NCBI GenBank assembly: GCA_002731275.1
Contig: PCBK01000003.1
Coordinates: 62,001 to 126,000, forward strand
From: Deltaproteobacteria bacterium
GTDB taxonomy: Bacteria > Myxococcota_C > UBA6777
Length of the DNA: 64,000 bases
Direction: 5' to 3'
Position numbers and translations under genes: made by a program. This document shows, piece after piece, positions 25,948-35,806 of this stretch; within the stretch, counting starts at the first letter, position 1, and each line of letters starts with the position of its first letter. A model generated the notes under the pieces. That model saw only the letters and a program-made list of their open reading frames with translations. It had not been told where the DNA came from and made no database searches.

Positions 25948-26200
25948 CGATTCTCTGTTCCTGGTGGTTGGTGGTTTCCAATCGAGAAGGAGCGCTCACT
26001 CCATCAGCATGTACGTACCATATCAGCACACAGCGACAAAGGGTTCTATTCCCCCGATGCAAATTGCAAGCACACCAAGAAGGATGTATATTCGCCACGA
26101 GCTTGTGTCTTTGTCACTCACAAGGCTCTCTTCCATCCATCTCACCGTCACATGGCCCCACATATGGTGGTCGCCTTGACCCTGTGAAAGGTATAGCCCG

Positions 26201-27142
26201 ATGCGCTCCACATTCTTCCCTAGCTTACTCTGCATACTCCTTCTCGCCGGATGCCAAAAAAACAACGCTCCACAGAGCAAGACCAAGCAAACACAAGGAT
26301 ATCCGGTCACAGTCAAGGACAACCGTGGACTCCCCATCACAATCAAACAGCGCCCCAAACGAATCGTCGTCGCAGGAACCCCTCTCTACACACAGATCAT
26401 CGAAGATCTAAAGGCCCAAACTCGTATTGTCGGCGTAACAGACTCCCCCAACAACCCACCTCAATTCAAAAAACTCGAAAATATCGGACGTCCTTGGCCT
26501 CTCAACCTCGAAAAAGTCCTCATCCTCAAACCCGACCTGATCCTGGGGACCATGGGGCCCTATCGCGCCAAGTTACAAAAAATCAGCAACATTCCCGTAT
26601 TCACAGGCGGCAAATCACAAGGAGGGATCGAATCCCTCACACAAATTGAGGCGCTTGTTCGTACACTCGATCGAATGCTGTATGGGCACACCAAACGCTC
26701 CACAAACCTGATCAAAAAACGAAGGGGAAAACTTGAGTCACTTCGCCGAAGGTTACCCAAACACAAAACGAAGACGGTCGCGATCGCATACCTCCCCAAG
26801 GCACAAGGATCGAGATTGTATATCGTCTCAGAGCGCTCCCCTGCACACGAACTCTTAACGATGGCGGGTGGAAAAAATATATTTGCAAAGACAAGGGGAT
26901 TTGCAGCAAATGTAGAGCTGCTGATCAGGCGAGATCCAGATGTGATTATCACGGACCCAAGATACATCAAACACTTCAAAGAACACCGCGCGCTCAAGAC
27001 GCTCAAAGCGATCAAACACAACCAAGTGTATGGAATCCAGGCTGCGAGCTATACATCATCGCGCTATCACCTCGCGTTTCGCAAACTCGTCCATGTCCTC
27101 TACCCCAAACTTTCTGTTCAGGGCGCGGGTACGACACAATAA
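26201..27142 (+). CDS. ABC-transporter substrate-binding lipoprotein (cobalamin/iron-siderophore type)
   Basis: 313 aa. Signal peptide with lipobox ('LLLAGC'). The BtuF/FhuD-like fold is indicated by 'VTVKDNRGLPITIKQRPKRIVVAGTP', 'VGVTDSPNNPPQFKKLENIG', 'LEKVLILKPDLILG', and 'HELLTMAGGKNIFAKTRGFAANVELLIRRDPDVIIT', the standard order of this class III binding-protein family. The ligand could be cobalamin, haem or a ferric siderophore. Cobalamin would suit the B12-dependent mutase at 33707, but no permease or ATPase is adjacent, so this is open. The 3' end overlaps the convergent lipoprotein gene by 25 bp. Confidence 0.9.
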   Translation: MRSTFFPSLLCILLLAGCQKNNAPQSKTKQTQGYPVTVKDNRGLPITIKQRPKRIVVAGTPLYTQIIEDLKAQTRIVGVTDSPNNPPQFKKLENIGRPWPLNLEKVLILKPDLILGTMGPYRAKLQKISNIPVFTGGKSQGGIESLTQIEALVRTLDRMLYGHTKRSTNLIKKRRGKLESLRRRLPKHKTKTVAIAYLPKAQGSRLYIVSERSPAHELLTMAGGKNIFAKTRGFAANVELLIRRDPDVIITDPRYIKHFKEHRALKTLKAIKHNQVYGIQAASYTSSRYHLAFRKLVHVLYPKLSVQGAGTTQ

Positions 27143-28125
27143 AAACGTGCGCTCGTCACCGCTCCCGCCTCGATCGGGACACGTGCCGTCCCAGCCGCCG
27201 CATCTTTCCATCCAACGTCCACCTGACAATTCGTGTTTGTCGGGTGTGTCACAGTCACCTTGATCGTCCCTGGGTTGATATTCATCGCCACCCCCAAACC
27301 TGATTTACCTGTCGCCGTCGCGGTTTTGCTCGGCAAATTGGTATCATCCGTGTAAAAAGGCCCCTCTCCGGACTTTGGATCGAGCGTAATCGCTGCACCT
27401 TTCAACGCCGTACCACCGCTCTGCTTGGCGACGTAGCCAACGACAAAGCCTTTCGTCGAGTCAGGCGTCGCGCCGACAAACGCACCCAAAACGGACAACA
27501 ACGATGTAGGGATCATTTGCAGCTCAACGTCTAACTTGATATCCGCTTCTGCCGTTTTCAGCGTGTAAATGAACTTCAGGTTTCCAGACTTTTCAGCGAT
27601 CAGCGCGACCTCTGTGTTCTTGGGCACACCTTGCAACAAGAACTCGCCATTTTGACCACTCAACACACAAGGAACCGTTGGCATCTGATAAACACAGACC
27701 TTCGCGCCGGCGACCTTTCCGCCAGCACCTGCGCCCTGGGTCGAAAACTCAGAGACCACTCCGTCAATTTTGACACCGTTGGGTGGGATGGGAATATCCG
27801 GCAACCCTGTTCCATCTGGTCCTGCATCAGCGACAGGCTCCGGCGTAGGCTCTGGTGCAGGCTCCGGTGCGGGCTCTGGCTTGGGCTCTGGCGTCGGTTC
27901 TGGTGCCGGCTCTGGCGTGGGCTCTGGACCCGCCTCTGTGACTTTTTCGACGATCTCTTCTTTGGTGGGTTCCGCAGCTTGCTCTGTTTTGGCTTCTGTT
28001 GCGGCGTTCTCTGTTGTTTTCTCTGTTCCCGTTTCAGGAGGTGAACAAGCTGGTGTTTGCAACAAACACCAGCCTCCCAACACCAACCAAAACGGAACAG
28101 CCATCCACATACTTCGATTCTTCAT
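27118..28125 (-). CDS. Lipoprotein with Glu-Pro-rich stalk and carboxypeptidase-regulatory-like domain
   Basis: 335 aa from ATG 28125 (GGGAGTTTTGTC upstream). Signal peptide with lipobox-like 'TPAC'. A low-complexity stalk of 'EPxPEP' repeats runs from about residue 35 to 100. Then there is a beta-sandwich region: 'VVSEFSTQGAGAGGKVAGAKVCVYQMP..CVLSGQNGEFLLQGVPKNTEVALIAEKSGN', which is the usual carboxypeptidase-regulatory/PEGA-like pattern, and a further beta-rich part with 'VTVTHPTNTNCQVDV'. Probably a surface-exposed anchored protein. Function unknown. Confidence 0.82.
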   Translation of the reverse strand: MKNRSMWMAVPFWLVLGGWCLLQTPACSPPETGTEKTTENAATEAKTEQAAEPTKEEIVEKVTEAGPEPTPEPAPEPTPEPKPEPAPEPAPEPTPEPVADAGPDGTGLPDIPIPPNGVKIDGVVSEFSTQGAGAGGKVAGAKVCVYQMPTVPCVLSGQNGEFLLQGVPKNTEVALIAEKSGNLKFIYTLKTAEADIKLDVELQMIPTSLLSVLGAFVGATPDSTKGFVVGYVAKQSGGTALKGAAITLDPKSGEGPFYTDDTNLPSKTATATGKSGLGVAMNINPGTIKVTVTHPTNTNCQVDVGWKDAAAGTARVPIEAGAVTSARFYCVVPAP

Positions 28126-28314
28126 GACAAAACTCCCTGTGTACAATCAATTAAGAGACTCTATTGACGCACATACACAACAGGAATACAAGTGGGAAGA
28201 GGATGGTATCTATCGCAAAAATCACGCAATGGAGGAGTGGAACGAAGTGTCCAAAACATTGACTGTGGAGAGAAACATAGAGGAGGATTTGGCCGACTTA
28301 CTCTGACAAGACGA

Positions 28315-29481
28315 TCAGTTCTTGTGAAGCTCGGCGTTAAGCTCGATGGTTTTGGGGTTGGGTTTGCAGATCACGTGTCCAGTACGGGAGTCTCGAATGA
28401 AGAGCATACGATCGCGGCCGTTGAGTTCGATGGCTTTGACAGTGTTTTTGCCAGCTTCGACGACATTGCCGTCGATATCAACAGGTTGTTTCTCTGTATT
28501 ATAGAGGTAGACCTTCATGCCACCGGTAATGTAGAGACCTGCTTCGATGGTGCAACCAAAGCCCAGAGAGATCCCTGTTCCGGCGTTTGCGCCAAGGAGA
28601 CACTTTTCGCCGATGGAGATGACGTTCTTGTTCCCACCAGAGAGCGTTCCCATCACAGAAGCGCCACCACCGAGATCGGAATCATTTCCAACGACAACAC
28701 CGCCGGAGATACGTCCTTCGACCATAGCGTGTCCGAGTGTACCGGCGTTGAAGTTGATATAACCAGCGGGCATGACGGTTGTGCCTTCGCCGAGGTGAGC
28801 ACCCAGACGGACTTGGGAGTTGGACGTGATACGACAGCCGCTTGGCAAGTGGTAGTCGACAAGATAAGGGAATTTGTCGACGTGACTGACCTGAAGAGGC
28901 CGTTCACTGAAGAGATATTTGAGTCTGATGTCGTTGATATCCTCGGGGAAGATGGGGCCGTAGTTGGTCCATGCGACGTTGTTGAGCGCGCCAAAGGCAC
29001 CGTTGACGTTCCACTCGTGTGGTTTGACGAGACGTTGGGAGAGACTTTGGAGTTTAAAGTAGGCCTCTTCGGGATCTTGGACAGGTTGACTGCCGTCAAA
29101 CAAGAAGTAAACGATGACATCGACATCCGCGTATCCCTCACCATCGCGAGCGACTTCGGAGAGGGTCTTGAGCACTTTCATATTGAAGTGCCCTTCTGTC
29201 TCGTGGTGGTAAGGAGCAAATGTCTCATATGCCTGTGCGAGTTGGGCACGATCAAGTGTTGCGAAACCGTTGCTGCCACCAGTAAAGCCCGAAATACTCG
29301 CGAGGATTGCGGCGCTTCCGTAGTTGGATTCTTTGTTGAGGTGGGGAAAGGTGACATCGAGGGTCTTCCCGCCCTTACTGCGCCTGACGCCGACACCAAA
29401 TGCCAGAGGACGTGCATATCCCTCAGCTTCTTGCAAACTCTTCACGTGCGCTTTGAAATCTTCCAACGTTTTGACCTGCAT
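28315..29481 (-). CDS. dapD: 2,3,4,5-tetrahydropyridine-2,6-dicarboxylate N-succinyltransferase
   Basis: 388 aa. Catalyses the succinyl-CoA-dependent step of lysine/diaminopimelate synthesis in the cytosol. It belongs to the longer DapD class (as in Pseudomonas, Mycobacterium), not the short enterobacterial class. The left-handed beta-helix hallmark reads 'VMPAGYINFNAGTLGHAMVEGRISGGVVVGNDSDLGGGASVMGTLSGGN' then 'VISIGEKCLLGANAGTGISLG..CTIEAGLYITGG', with the catalytic Glu/Gly region 'MVEGRIS'. The N-terminal part is the domain typical of that class. ATG 29481 is preceded by AGAAGGAGAACCT. No other dap genes are close. Confidence 0.95.
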   Translation of the reverse strand: MQVKTLEDFKAHVKSLQEAEGYARPLAFGVGVRRSKGGKTLDVTFPHLNKESNYGSAAILASISGFTGGSNGFATLDRAQLAQAYETFAPYHHETEGHFNMKVLKTLSEVARDGEGYADVDVIVYFLFDGSQPVQDPEEAYFKLQSLSQRLVKPHEWNVNGAFGALNNVAWTNYGPIFPEDINDIRLKYLFSERPLQVSHVDKFPYLVDYHLPSGCRITSNSQVRLGAHLGEGTTVMPAGYINFNAGTLGHAMVEGRISGGVVVGNDSDLGGGASVMGTLSGGNKNVISIGEKCLLGANAGTGISLGFGCTIEAGLYITGGMKVYLYNTEKQPVDIDGNVVEAGKNTVKAIELNGRDRMLFIRDSRTGHVICKPNPKTIELNAELHKN

Positions 29482-29711
29482 AGGTTCTCCTTCTATTCCT
29501 CAAACATTTCTGTTTATCGACAACTTACAATCCACACAGAGGTGTAGATGAACTTTCAAAATCCGCCGCATCATAACGAAGTTACGAGCGGGCTTCAAGC
29601 CTCGCAAAGTGAAGGGTGTTCTTTTTTTGTCCGGTGTGGTAGATCAGCAAACGAAATCCGGCCACAGTACATGCCCCCATGTACACTTTTGACAACCAAA
29701 AGAAGGGACAC

Positions 29712-30758
29712 ATGAACGAGATCAAACATCCATACATATGCAAAGTCTACCAGACTGGACAGACACCTGTTGAGATCGATGAACCTCAAGCCGCCGACCT
29801 CCACTTTTTGCTCCATGCTCCTCACAGCGCGGTCCAAAAAGCGCAGTGGGCTGACTTTTTATATACACTTGGCATCCCCGAAGATGCATGTCCTCCCTAC
29901 TTTGAATGTTTTTGCCACACAAATGGCGATCAAGGGACTGAGGAATACACACAACGCGCTGCTGCGCTCCTGACAGACCCCTCAACCCACCAAGCATTCG
30001 TCGAACAGGGACTCCTCAGAGCAGAGGCGCTGGCACAAGCCACACCGCTGCTCGAAGAGTTGAAGATCGGTGTACTTCTTGGACAATGCCACCGCTCGAT
30101 CCTCGACCTCAACCGCGACTTTCAGCACAACCCAACACAGAAGGGAGAGCTGACACCTCCCATGCCTACGTTCATCAGAGAACACTTCCCAGAGAGCGTT
30201 GAGCGCGCTCATGCACTTCATCAACTCGCGATGCAGTGGGAAGATACTCTCTACCCAATGGTCTGCCAGGATGGACGCTATGGCGTACTGAATGCCCACA
30301 CTTACATGCCATTCAGTCCCCAAATCCAAAGCCTTGAGACGATGTTCGAGGATGTCTACAAGATCTACTCCACACCTTCGCTGTACACACAACACATGAA
30401 GGAACACAAACGCCCAGACATCGAGCTCTTGACGGCAGACAAAGAAGGCGACGTGCTCGCCCCGGCTTCTTATGTAGAGGCGCTCACAGAGACCTTCCAA
30501 AAGGCTGGCTACCCCAACATCAAAGAGAACGATCCGTTTTATCATGTCAACGCCGCAATGGGCTCACAGCGAGCGAGAAGACACCGTGGTTATGTCACGA
30601 TTCTCGAAGTCTCAAGAGATCTCTTTCTCCCCCAACGAGAAGACTACCAACAAGCCATCACACAACATGGCGTGATCACAGTCGATCCCCAGCAAGTAGA
30701 ACGTATCGCCGTAGCCATCGCTAGCGCAACCATTCAATACATCCTCACCAAACACTAA
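29712..30758 (+). CDS. N-formylglutamate amidohydrolase-like protein
   Basis: 348 aa from ATG 29712 (AGAAGGGACAC upstream). Motifs resemble the FGase/HutG zinc-hydrolase family: 'LHFLLHAPHSA' (family 'VPHGG' position), 'GTEEYTQRAAALL' and 'SILDLNRDFQHNP' (family 'DLNR' motif). Later comes 'VLNAHTYMPFS' (family 'HSMP' position), and the C-terminus has 'VNAAMGSQRARRHRGYVTILEVSRDL'. All expected metal/substrate motifs seem present but diverged, so it may hydrolyse a different N-formyl or N-acyl amino acid. Not in a histidine-utilisation cluster. Confidence 0.65.
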   Translation: MNEIKHPYICKVYQTGQTPVEIDEPQAADLHFLLHAPHSAVQKAQWADFLYTLGIPEDACPPYFECFCHTNGDQGTEEYTQRAAALLTDPSTHQAFVEQGLLRAEALAQATPLLEELKIGVLLGQCHRSILDLNRDFQHNPTQKGELTPPMPTFIREHFPESVERAHALHQLAMQWEDTLYPMVCQDGRYGVLNAHTYMPFSPQIQSLETMFEDVYKIYSTPSLYTQHMKEHKRPDIELLTADKEGDVLAPASYVEALTETFQKAGYPNIKENDPFYHVNAAMGSQRARRHRGYVTILEVSRDLFLPQREDYQQAITQHGVITVDPQQVERIAVAIASATIQYILTKH

Positions 30759-30767
30759 GTGGTCCTC

Positions 30768-31568
30768 TCATCCACCTGCTAACGCGGTCCCGCCGACAAT
30801 ACAACCAAGCGCGAGCAGGATCCCCCCCATCACCTTCATAAACATCGATGTGTCATGTGAACGCCCCATCCTCGCACCCGAGTAATTGGTCGCGAAGTAC
30901 AACACAAAGATAATCGCCGATATCTTCCAGTCGATATTTCCACGACTCTGGTACTCGATCACTGCACCAATACTGACAGGAGGAAGCAAAACTGCGAGTG
31001 AAAGAGAGCGTGCGTCGTCTTTATGGACACCAAACAGTGAGATCAAGATCGGCACCATCAACACACCTGCCCCAATGCCAAAGAGCCCCCCAAAGACACC
31101 TATCAAACAACTCAAGACCGCGACGTTCCAAAGGTTGAACGCCAGCAAAGCTGACGGTTTGACCGTCGGCTTTGCTGGATCGAGCTTTGCGGCGTGCCCC
31201 TTCGTCGCGTTGCGATTGAGATAACTAAAACCCAAACCGATGAGCAGTACGCCAAAACACACCTCCAAAATGTGCGTTGGCATCGCATACGCCAATCGAG
31301 CCCCAAGGTTGGAACAGATCGCATAAGCCAAGACACCGATGATGATCTCAGTCAACAACAATTTGACCCGATCCCACATCACCATCACCCCAGTGAGTGA
31401 CATGGGTCCTAACATCACAGCGAGGATCGTCCCTTGGGCAGTGTGTTGGTCAACTCCAGCGACGAGCACCAATCCTGCGACGAGAAAAGGCGCACCACCA
31501 ATGCCAGCATAACCGCCAGTGAAACCAATAAAACTTCCGAGCAAGACCAACACGACAATGTCAAACAT
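30768..31568 (-). CDS. TauE/SafE-family sulfite/organosulfonate exporter
   Basis: 266 aa, nearly all hydrophobic, with about eight membrane helices in two halves. The family signature appears in both: 'LGSFIGFTGGYAGIGGAPFLVAGLVLVAGVDQHTAQGTILAVML' and 'LSCLIGVFGGLFGIGAGVLMVPILISLFGVHKDDARSLSLAVLLPPVSIGA'. Members move small sulfur- or carbon-containing anions across the inner membrane; the substrate here is unknown. Convergent with the FGase-like gene (9-bp gap). Confidence 0.93.
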   Translation of the reverse strand: MFDIVVLVLLGSFIGFTGGYAGIGGAPFLVAGLVLVAGVDQHTAQGTILAVMLGPMSLTGVMVMWDRVKLLLTEIIIGVLAYAICSNLGARLAYAMPTHILEVCFGVLLIGLGFSYLNRNATKGHAAKLDPAKPTVKPSALLAFNLWNVAVLSCLIGVFGGLFGIGAGVLMVPILISLFGVHKDDARSLSLAVLLPPVSIGAVIEYQSRGNIDWKISAIIFVLYFATNYSGARMGRSHDTSMFMKVMGGILLALGCIVGGTALAGG

Positions 31569-31841
31569 AAACGAATACTCACCTTTTACAGTGCTTCAAA
31601 ACCAACCAACTTCAGGGACATATCGTCCCCTCTTGAAGCGCCAAGGGAACGCAATTCCCTACGCAGAGACACCAACACCGCAAAAGGTGCAAAAAAAGAA
31701 ACAAAACAATACACATTCAACTTTCCAAGAAATCGACCGAATACATATGGATAAGGATTGCTTCTTTTGTGTTTTCACTGTAGGCTCGAAGAGTTTTGGC
31801 GATCATCACAACCACACACATCAACACGAAGGTGACTGCTC

Positions 31842-32702
31842 ATGCCAACGTGGCATTATTTCATAGGCGATATTCACGGTTGCTACGAAGAATACATCAC
31901 ACTTGAAGCCAAAATGAAGAGACACGCCAAACGCAATGATGTCACCCCGCATTTCGTCTCCGTTGGAGATCTCGTCGATCGCGGTCCAGATTCCGCCAAA
32001 GTCGTTCAACACTTCCGAAGAGGCCAAGAGGCAGGGACTCATTCCGCTGTATTGGGGAACCATGAAGCGTTTTTTATCTCTCAGCTGTGGGAGTTTGCGC
32101 CTTGGGAAGAAGATGTAGGTCCCTACCCTCACACCCTCCATAGCCTAGAAGAGCGCCACGCCCTTAAGCTCGGAAACGCAGAAAGTCTAGACTGGGAAGA
32201 GTATCGCCTCTTCTCCATGCTGATGTGGTTGACACAAGGCGGACACGAAACCCTCACAAGTTTTGACTGTAACCCCCACCAACCAGGAACCTGGTCCCTC
32301 GAACCAGAAGACATCACCTACCTCATCCAGATGCCGATCATGTGGGAAAATGAAGAATTTGTCGTCACACATGCCCTCGCAACCAACGAAGAACTCGAAG
32401 CCATCAGGACATTTTCCCCACAAGGCGAAGACGAAGAGGAGAGCGAATGGCAAAAACGACTCCTCGACCACAAAGAACGATGTTACCACCTCCTCTGGAG
32501 ACGAAGCTACCCCAAGCAGCCTCCCCACGAGACCTCAATGCATATCTCTGGGCACACACCCGTGAAAAGAGTCAAACGCAAAAAGAAACTCAACATCCTC
32601 CAAATCGATACAGGCTGTGTCTATGGAAAACGACTGACTGCATGGTGTGGAGAGACACAGACCTTCTTTCGGACCCCCTCTCAACAGCCCAGAAGGCGAT
32701 GA
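31842..32702 (+). CDS. PP2A/PrpE-like serine/threonine metallophosphatase
   Basis: 286 aa. Calcineurin-like phosphoesterase motifs in order: 'YFIGDIHGCYEEY' (Asp8, His10 metal ligands), 'FVSVGDLVDRGPDSAKVV' (bridging Asp and Arg), 'AVLGNHEAFF' (Asn-His), then 'VVTHALA' and 'MHISGHTPV' (later His ligands). The 'HGCYEEY...LVDRGPDS' combination is typical of PPP-family phosphatases or ApaH-like enzymes. Ribosome-binding site AAGGTGA six bases before ATG. Its 3' end converges on meaB. Confidence 0.92.
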   Translation: MPTWHYFIGDIHGCYEEYITLEAKMKRHAKRNDVTPHFVSVGDLVDRGPDSAKVVQHFRRGQEAGTHSAVLGNHEAFFISQLWEFAPWEEDVGPYPHTLHSLEERHALKLGNAESLDWEEYRLFSMLMWLTQGGHETLTSFDCNPHQPGTWSLEPEDITYLIQMPIMWENEEFVVTHALATNEELEAIRTFSPQGEDEEESEWQKRLLDHKERCYHLLWRRSYPKQPPHETSMHISGHTPVKRVKRKKKLNILQIDTGCVYGKRLTAWCGETQTFFRTPSQQPRRR

Positions 32703-32729
32703 GTTCATCCTTTGATGATGTCTTACAAC

Positions 32730-33701
32730 TTACATAGATGTATGTCCCTGCGCGAGGATCCAGTCAAAGAAGAGGCGCTGAAATACACACTGACTGTCTT
32801 CGAAGTCGCTAGATTGTACAGTGAACACATCCTCCGCTTCGAGTTGTCCCAAACAGCTCATTCCAAGAGCACCAAACGCCTCTTGGACCCATACACGAAA
32901 AGCATGTTCGTGTTGCCGCTCCATACAGCGCGCAGGCTGCGCGTAAGCCTCTAGGACATCCTCCGCCAGCTCTTGACTCCCTTCACCAGTATGTGCGCTT
33001 GTTTGCAAGATCTTTCTGCGCATGGGATCGATCTTAGAAAACAGTCGTAGTGACGATCGCAGTGTGTACAGACTCTTCTTCGCGATGTCTTCTTGATCGC
33101 ACTTGTTCAGCACAAAGACATCCGGAATCTCCATAATCCCCGACTTGATAAACTGAACCTGATCACCAGCGAGAGGTTGCATCACCAAGTACAATCGATC
33201 GACGAGTTGACGCACATCCATCTCACTCTGTCCAATCCCCACAGTCTCAATACAGACGATATCAAACAGTCGCCCCAACACACGACACAACTGAAAAGTA
33301 TGACGTCCCACTCCACCCAAACGACAGTCAGAAGGTTGGCTGCGAAAAAAGAATCGCTCACTGTGTGCGTCGACGCGTACCCTCACACGATCCCCCAACA
33401 AAGTCCCTCCAGAGAGTGGACTTGATGGGTCGATCGCGAGGACTGCGACCTTAAGCTCTGCCCTCATCGCGAGCAGTTTGTTGGCTAAGACACCGAGCAA
33501 AGAAGACTTTCCAGAACCCGGTGTCCCAGTCACACCGATAAACAATGCCCGCTGAACGCAACCAGCTTCGTCCAGCCTCCGGATCACCTCCTGCCGTGTC
33601 GCGACAGCCTCAGCACGTGTATCCTCAAAGACACGAAGGAGTCGTCCCAAGGGCCATTTCTTCAGTTGTATACTTTGTGCAACAAGGGTCTCTATGTCCA
33701 T
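32730..33701 (-). CDS. meaB: Methylmalonyl-CoA mutase-associated GTPase (B12-mutase chaperone)
   Basis: 323 aa SIMIBI-class GTPase that protects and reactivates adenosylcobalamin mutases. Motifs: P-loop 'GVTGTPGSGKSSLL', switch 'IDPSSPLSGGTLLGDRVRV', 'ETVGIGQSEMDV' and 'NKCD'. N-terminal helical bundle and C-terminal dimerisation arm are present, so the length is normal. It is the last gene of the ethylmalonyl-CoA operon, five bases after the mutase stop codon, which matches its job as chaperone for that mutase. Confidence 0.96.
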   Translation of the reverse strand: MDIETLVAQSIQLKKWPLGRLLRVFEDTRAEAVATRQEVIRRLDEAGCVQRALFIGVTGTPGSGKSSLLGVLANKLLAMRAELKVAVLAIDPSSPLSGGTLLGDRVRVRVDAHSERFFFRSQPSDCRLGGVGRHTFQLCRVLGRLFDIVCIETVGIGQSEMDVRQLVDRLYLVMQPLAGDQVQFIKSGIMEIPDVFVLNKCDQEDIAKKSLYTLRSSLRLFSKIDPMRRKILQTSAHTGEGSQELAEDVLEAYAQPARCMERQHEHAFRVWVQEAFGALGMSCLGQLEAEDVFTVQSSDFEDSQCVFQRLFFDWILAQGHTSM

Positions 33702-33706
33702 CTCGC

Positions 33707-35731
33707 TTATGTCATCTCAAGAATATTGAGGATACGTCCGAATATATCGGACAGTGACGCATCTCTTGGTGTAAAAACGTCCTTCACGCCCATCGATAAC
33801 AACGTCCCAAAATCATCCATAGGGATGATACCACCGATGACAACAGGAAGATGCTCATCTGCACCAGCCTCTTGTAGTGCGTCGATGAGCTGTTTGGCCA
33901 ACGCAAGGTGGGAACCACTGAGCAGGGAGACTCCGATGATGTCAGCGCCCTCTTCGAGCGCGCTGCGAACAATCTCATCAGGTGTCAGACGAATTCCAGC
34001 GTACACCACCTCAAAGCCCAGTTCACGCGCTGTCACAGCGATCATCTCGGCGCCATTGGAGTGTCCATCGAGACCAGGCTTCCCGACGACGATCCTCGGT
34101 CGATGTCCCCGCTTTGTCGCCCACGATTCGACGCGCCCGCGAAGCTGCTCCATCGCCTCTTTCTCAAGCTCGATACGTTGCCCCTCGATCCCCGTTGTGG
34201 GGCGATACTCTCCAAAGACCTCTCGCAACACATCTGTCCATTCACCTGTCGTGACACGCGCGTGCGCACATGCAATCGACGCAGGCATCATATTTTCGCC
34301 CTCTTCGGCTGCCTTGCGAAGCGCCGCAAGAGCCTCTTCCACTTGCTGTGCGTCACGTGTTTGGCGTGTCTTGGCCAACATATCGAGGACAGCTTGCGTC
34401 TGTGACGCATCGACCTTGAAGATCCCACCATCTTCGTCGCCGAGCAATGGCGACGGCAATCCCTCCTCCCAGCGGTTGATCCCGACAACTGTCAATTCAC
34501 CATTGTTGATCTGACTGATCCGCGACGACATCGAGCGCACAAGACTCGACTTCATGTACCCAGACTCGATCGCCTTGCGGACCCCTCCCATCCCCTCAAT
34601 ACGCGCCATCTCTTCGCGGACATCGGCTTTGAGCGCTTCGACCTTCGACTCGATCACTGGACTTCCATCAAAGAGGTCGGGATATTCGAGCAGATCCGTC
34701 TCGTGTGCGAGGATCTGTTGCAGCCGTAGAGACCACTGTTGATCCCAGGGCCTTGGGAGTGAGAGCGCTTCATTCCAGGCAGGCAACTGGAGTGCGCGGC
34801 AACGTGCTTTGCGACTGAGTGTCACCCCCAGCGTCTCGATCAAGATCCGCCACGCGTTGTTCTCTGGCTGCTGCGCCGTGAGACCAAGTGAGTTGACTTG
34901 CACCCCGTAACGAAAGCGGCGATAGCGAGGGTTTTGTACATCATATCGCTGTGAGGTAATCTCATCCCACAGCTCCGCAAAAGCCCTCATCTTGCACATC
35001 TCTTCGACAAAGCGGATACCTGCGTTGACAAAGAAGCTGATTCGCCCGACGACCTTCTCGAATTGCTCTTTTGTGAAGCGCCCTCGTTCTTTGAGATAGT
35101 CGAGGATACCAACGGCTGTAGAGAGCGCAAAGGAGATCTCTTGGACAGGTGTCGCCCCTGCCTCCTGGAGGTGGTAGGAGCAGATATTCGAAGCGTTCCA
35201 CCGCGGAAGCCGCTCTAACGAGTACTCGTACATCTCGGCGATCATCCGAAAATGTGCGTCAGGTGGAAAAATGTACGTCCCACGTGCCAGGTATTCTTTG
35301 ATGATATCGTTCTGTGTTGTGCCCCGGAGAGCAGACAACGCGAAGTCTTCTTCCTCTGCGAGCGCGATGTACAACGCGAGCAGCCACATCGACGTCCCGT
35401 TGATGGTCATCGAGGTGTTCATTTCGGAGAGCGGGATCTGGTCGAAGAGCAGACGGAAGTCATCGATACTGTTGACAGGGACACCAACTTTACCGACTTC
35501 GGGGAGCGCGAGGGGATGATCAGAAGAGTAGCCACACTGCGTTGGCAGATCAAAAGCGATAGAGAGACCATTTTGTCCACGCGAGAGATTCTCACGAAAG
35601 AGCTCGTTCGAGGCTTTCGCGTTGGTGTGGCCAGCGTAGGTTCTCATGATCCAGGGACGGTCTTGGCTCACCTCCCCTTCATCGTTGTAGATATGGTAAG
35701 GTGCTTTTTTCGACAAATCCGTCCCAGACAT
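33707..35731 (-). CDS. ecm: Ethylmalonyl-CoA mutase (B12-dependent)
   Basis: 674 aa single-chain mutase: TIM-barrel domain first, B12-binding domain last. It interconverts (2R)-ethylmalonyl-CoA and methylsuccinyl-CoA. Diagnostic Ecm/MeaA strings, distinct from methylmalonyl-CoA mutase: 'WNASNICSYHLQEAGATPVQE' and 'LPAWNEALSLPRPWDQQWSLRLQQILAHETDLLEYPDLFDGS'. The barrel start is 'RTYAGHTNAKASNELFRENLSRGQNGLSIAFDLPTQCGY'. The B12 domain shows 'GLDGHSNGAE' (DxHxxG), 'GVSLLSGSH' (SxL) and 'VVIGGIIP' (GG). ATG 35731 follows AGGAGG by six bases. It sits between mesaconyl-CoA hydratase and meaB in the operon. Confidence 0.93.
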   Translation of the reverse strand: MSGTDLSKKAPYHIYNDEGEVSQDRPWIMRTYAGHTNAKASNELFRENLSRGQNGLSIAFDLPTQCGYSSDHPLALPEVGKVGVPVNSIDDFRLLFDQIPLSEMNTSMTINGTSMWLLALYIALAEEEDFALSALRGTTQNDIIKEYLARGTYIFPPDAHFRMIAEMYEYSLERLPRWNASNICSYHLQEAGATPVQEISFALSTAVGILDYLKERGRFTKEQFEKVVGRISFFVNAGIRFVEEMCKMRAFAELWDEITSQRYDVQNPRYRRFRYGVQVNSLGLTAQQPENNAWRILIETLGVTLSRKARCRALQLPAWNEALSLPRPWDQQWSLRLQQILAHETDLLEYPDLFDGSPVIESKVEALKADVREEMARIEGMGGVRKAIESGYMKSSLVRSMSSRISQINNGELTVVGINRWEEGLPSPLLGDEDGGIFKVDASQTQAVLDMLAKTRQTRDAQQVEEALAALRKAAEEGENMMPASIACAHARVTTGEWTDVLREVFGEYRPTTGIEGQRIELEKEAMEQLRGRVESWATKRGHRPRIVVGKPGLDGHSNGAEMIAVTARELGFEVVYAGIRLTPDEIVRSALEEGADIIGVSLLSGSHLALAKQLIDALQEAGADEHLPVVIGGIIPMDDFGTLLSMGVKDVFTPRDASLSDIFGRILNILEMT

Positions 35732-35806
35732 CACATGCCTCCTCGTGCGTTGGGGTCTCTGTTATCAGCTCAAGACGATCGGGAAGGGGTGCTTTTTGAA
35801 GTCGCT

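Noticed and set aside
27880-28060. Apparent tandem DNA repeats
   Set aside because: These are codon repeats of the Glu-Pro-rich lipoprotein stalk (also at 14750-14900, 44370-44560 and 49150-49250), not CRISPR or mobile repeats.
28192-29547. 451-codon open frame on the plus strand antisense to dapD
   Set aside because: It mirrors the dapD gene, whose protein is unmistakable; the antisense translation has no family similarity and no ribosome-binding site.
33666-34514. 282-codon plus-strand frame over the mutase gene
   Set aside because: Antisense to ecm, Ser/Arg/Pro-rich composition typical of shadow frames.
33707-35731. Annotation as methylmalonyl-CoA mutase
   Set aside because: The SYHLQEAGATPVQE and PWDQQWSLRLQQILAHETDLLEYPDLF regions follow ethylmalonyl-CoA mutase/MeaA, and the operon context agrees.
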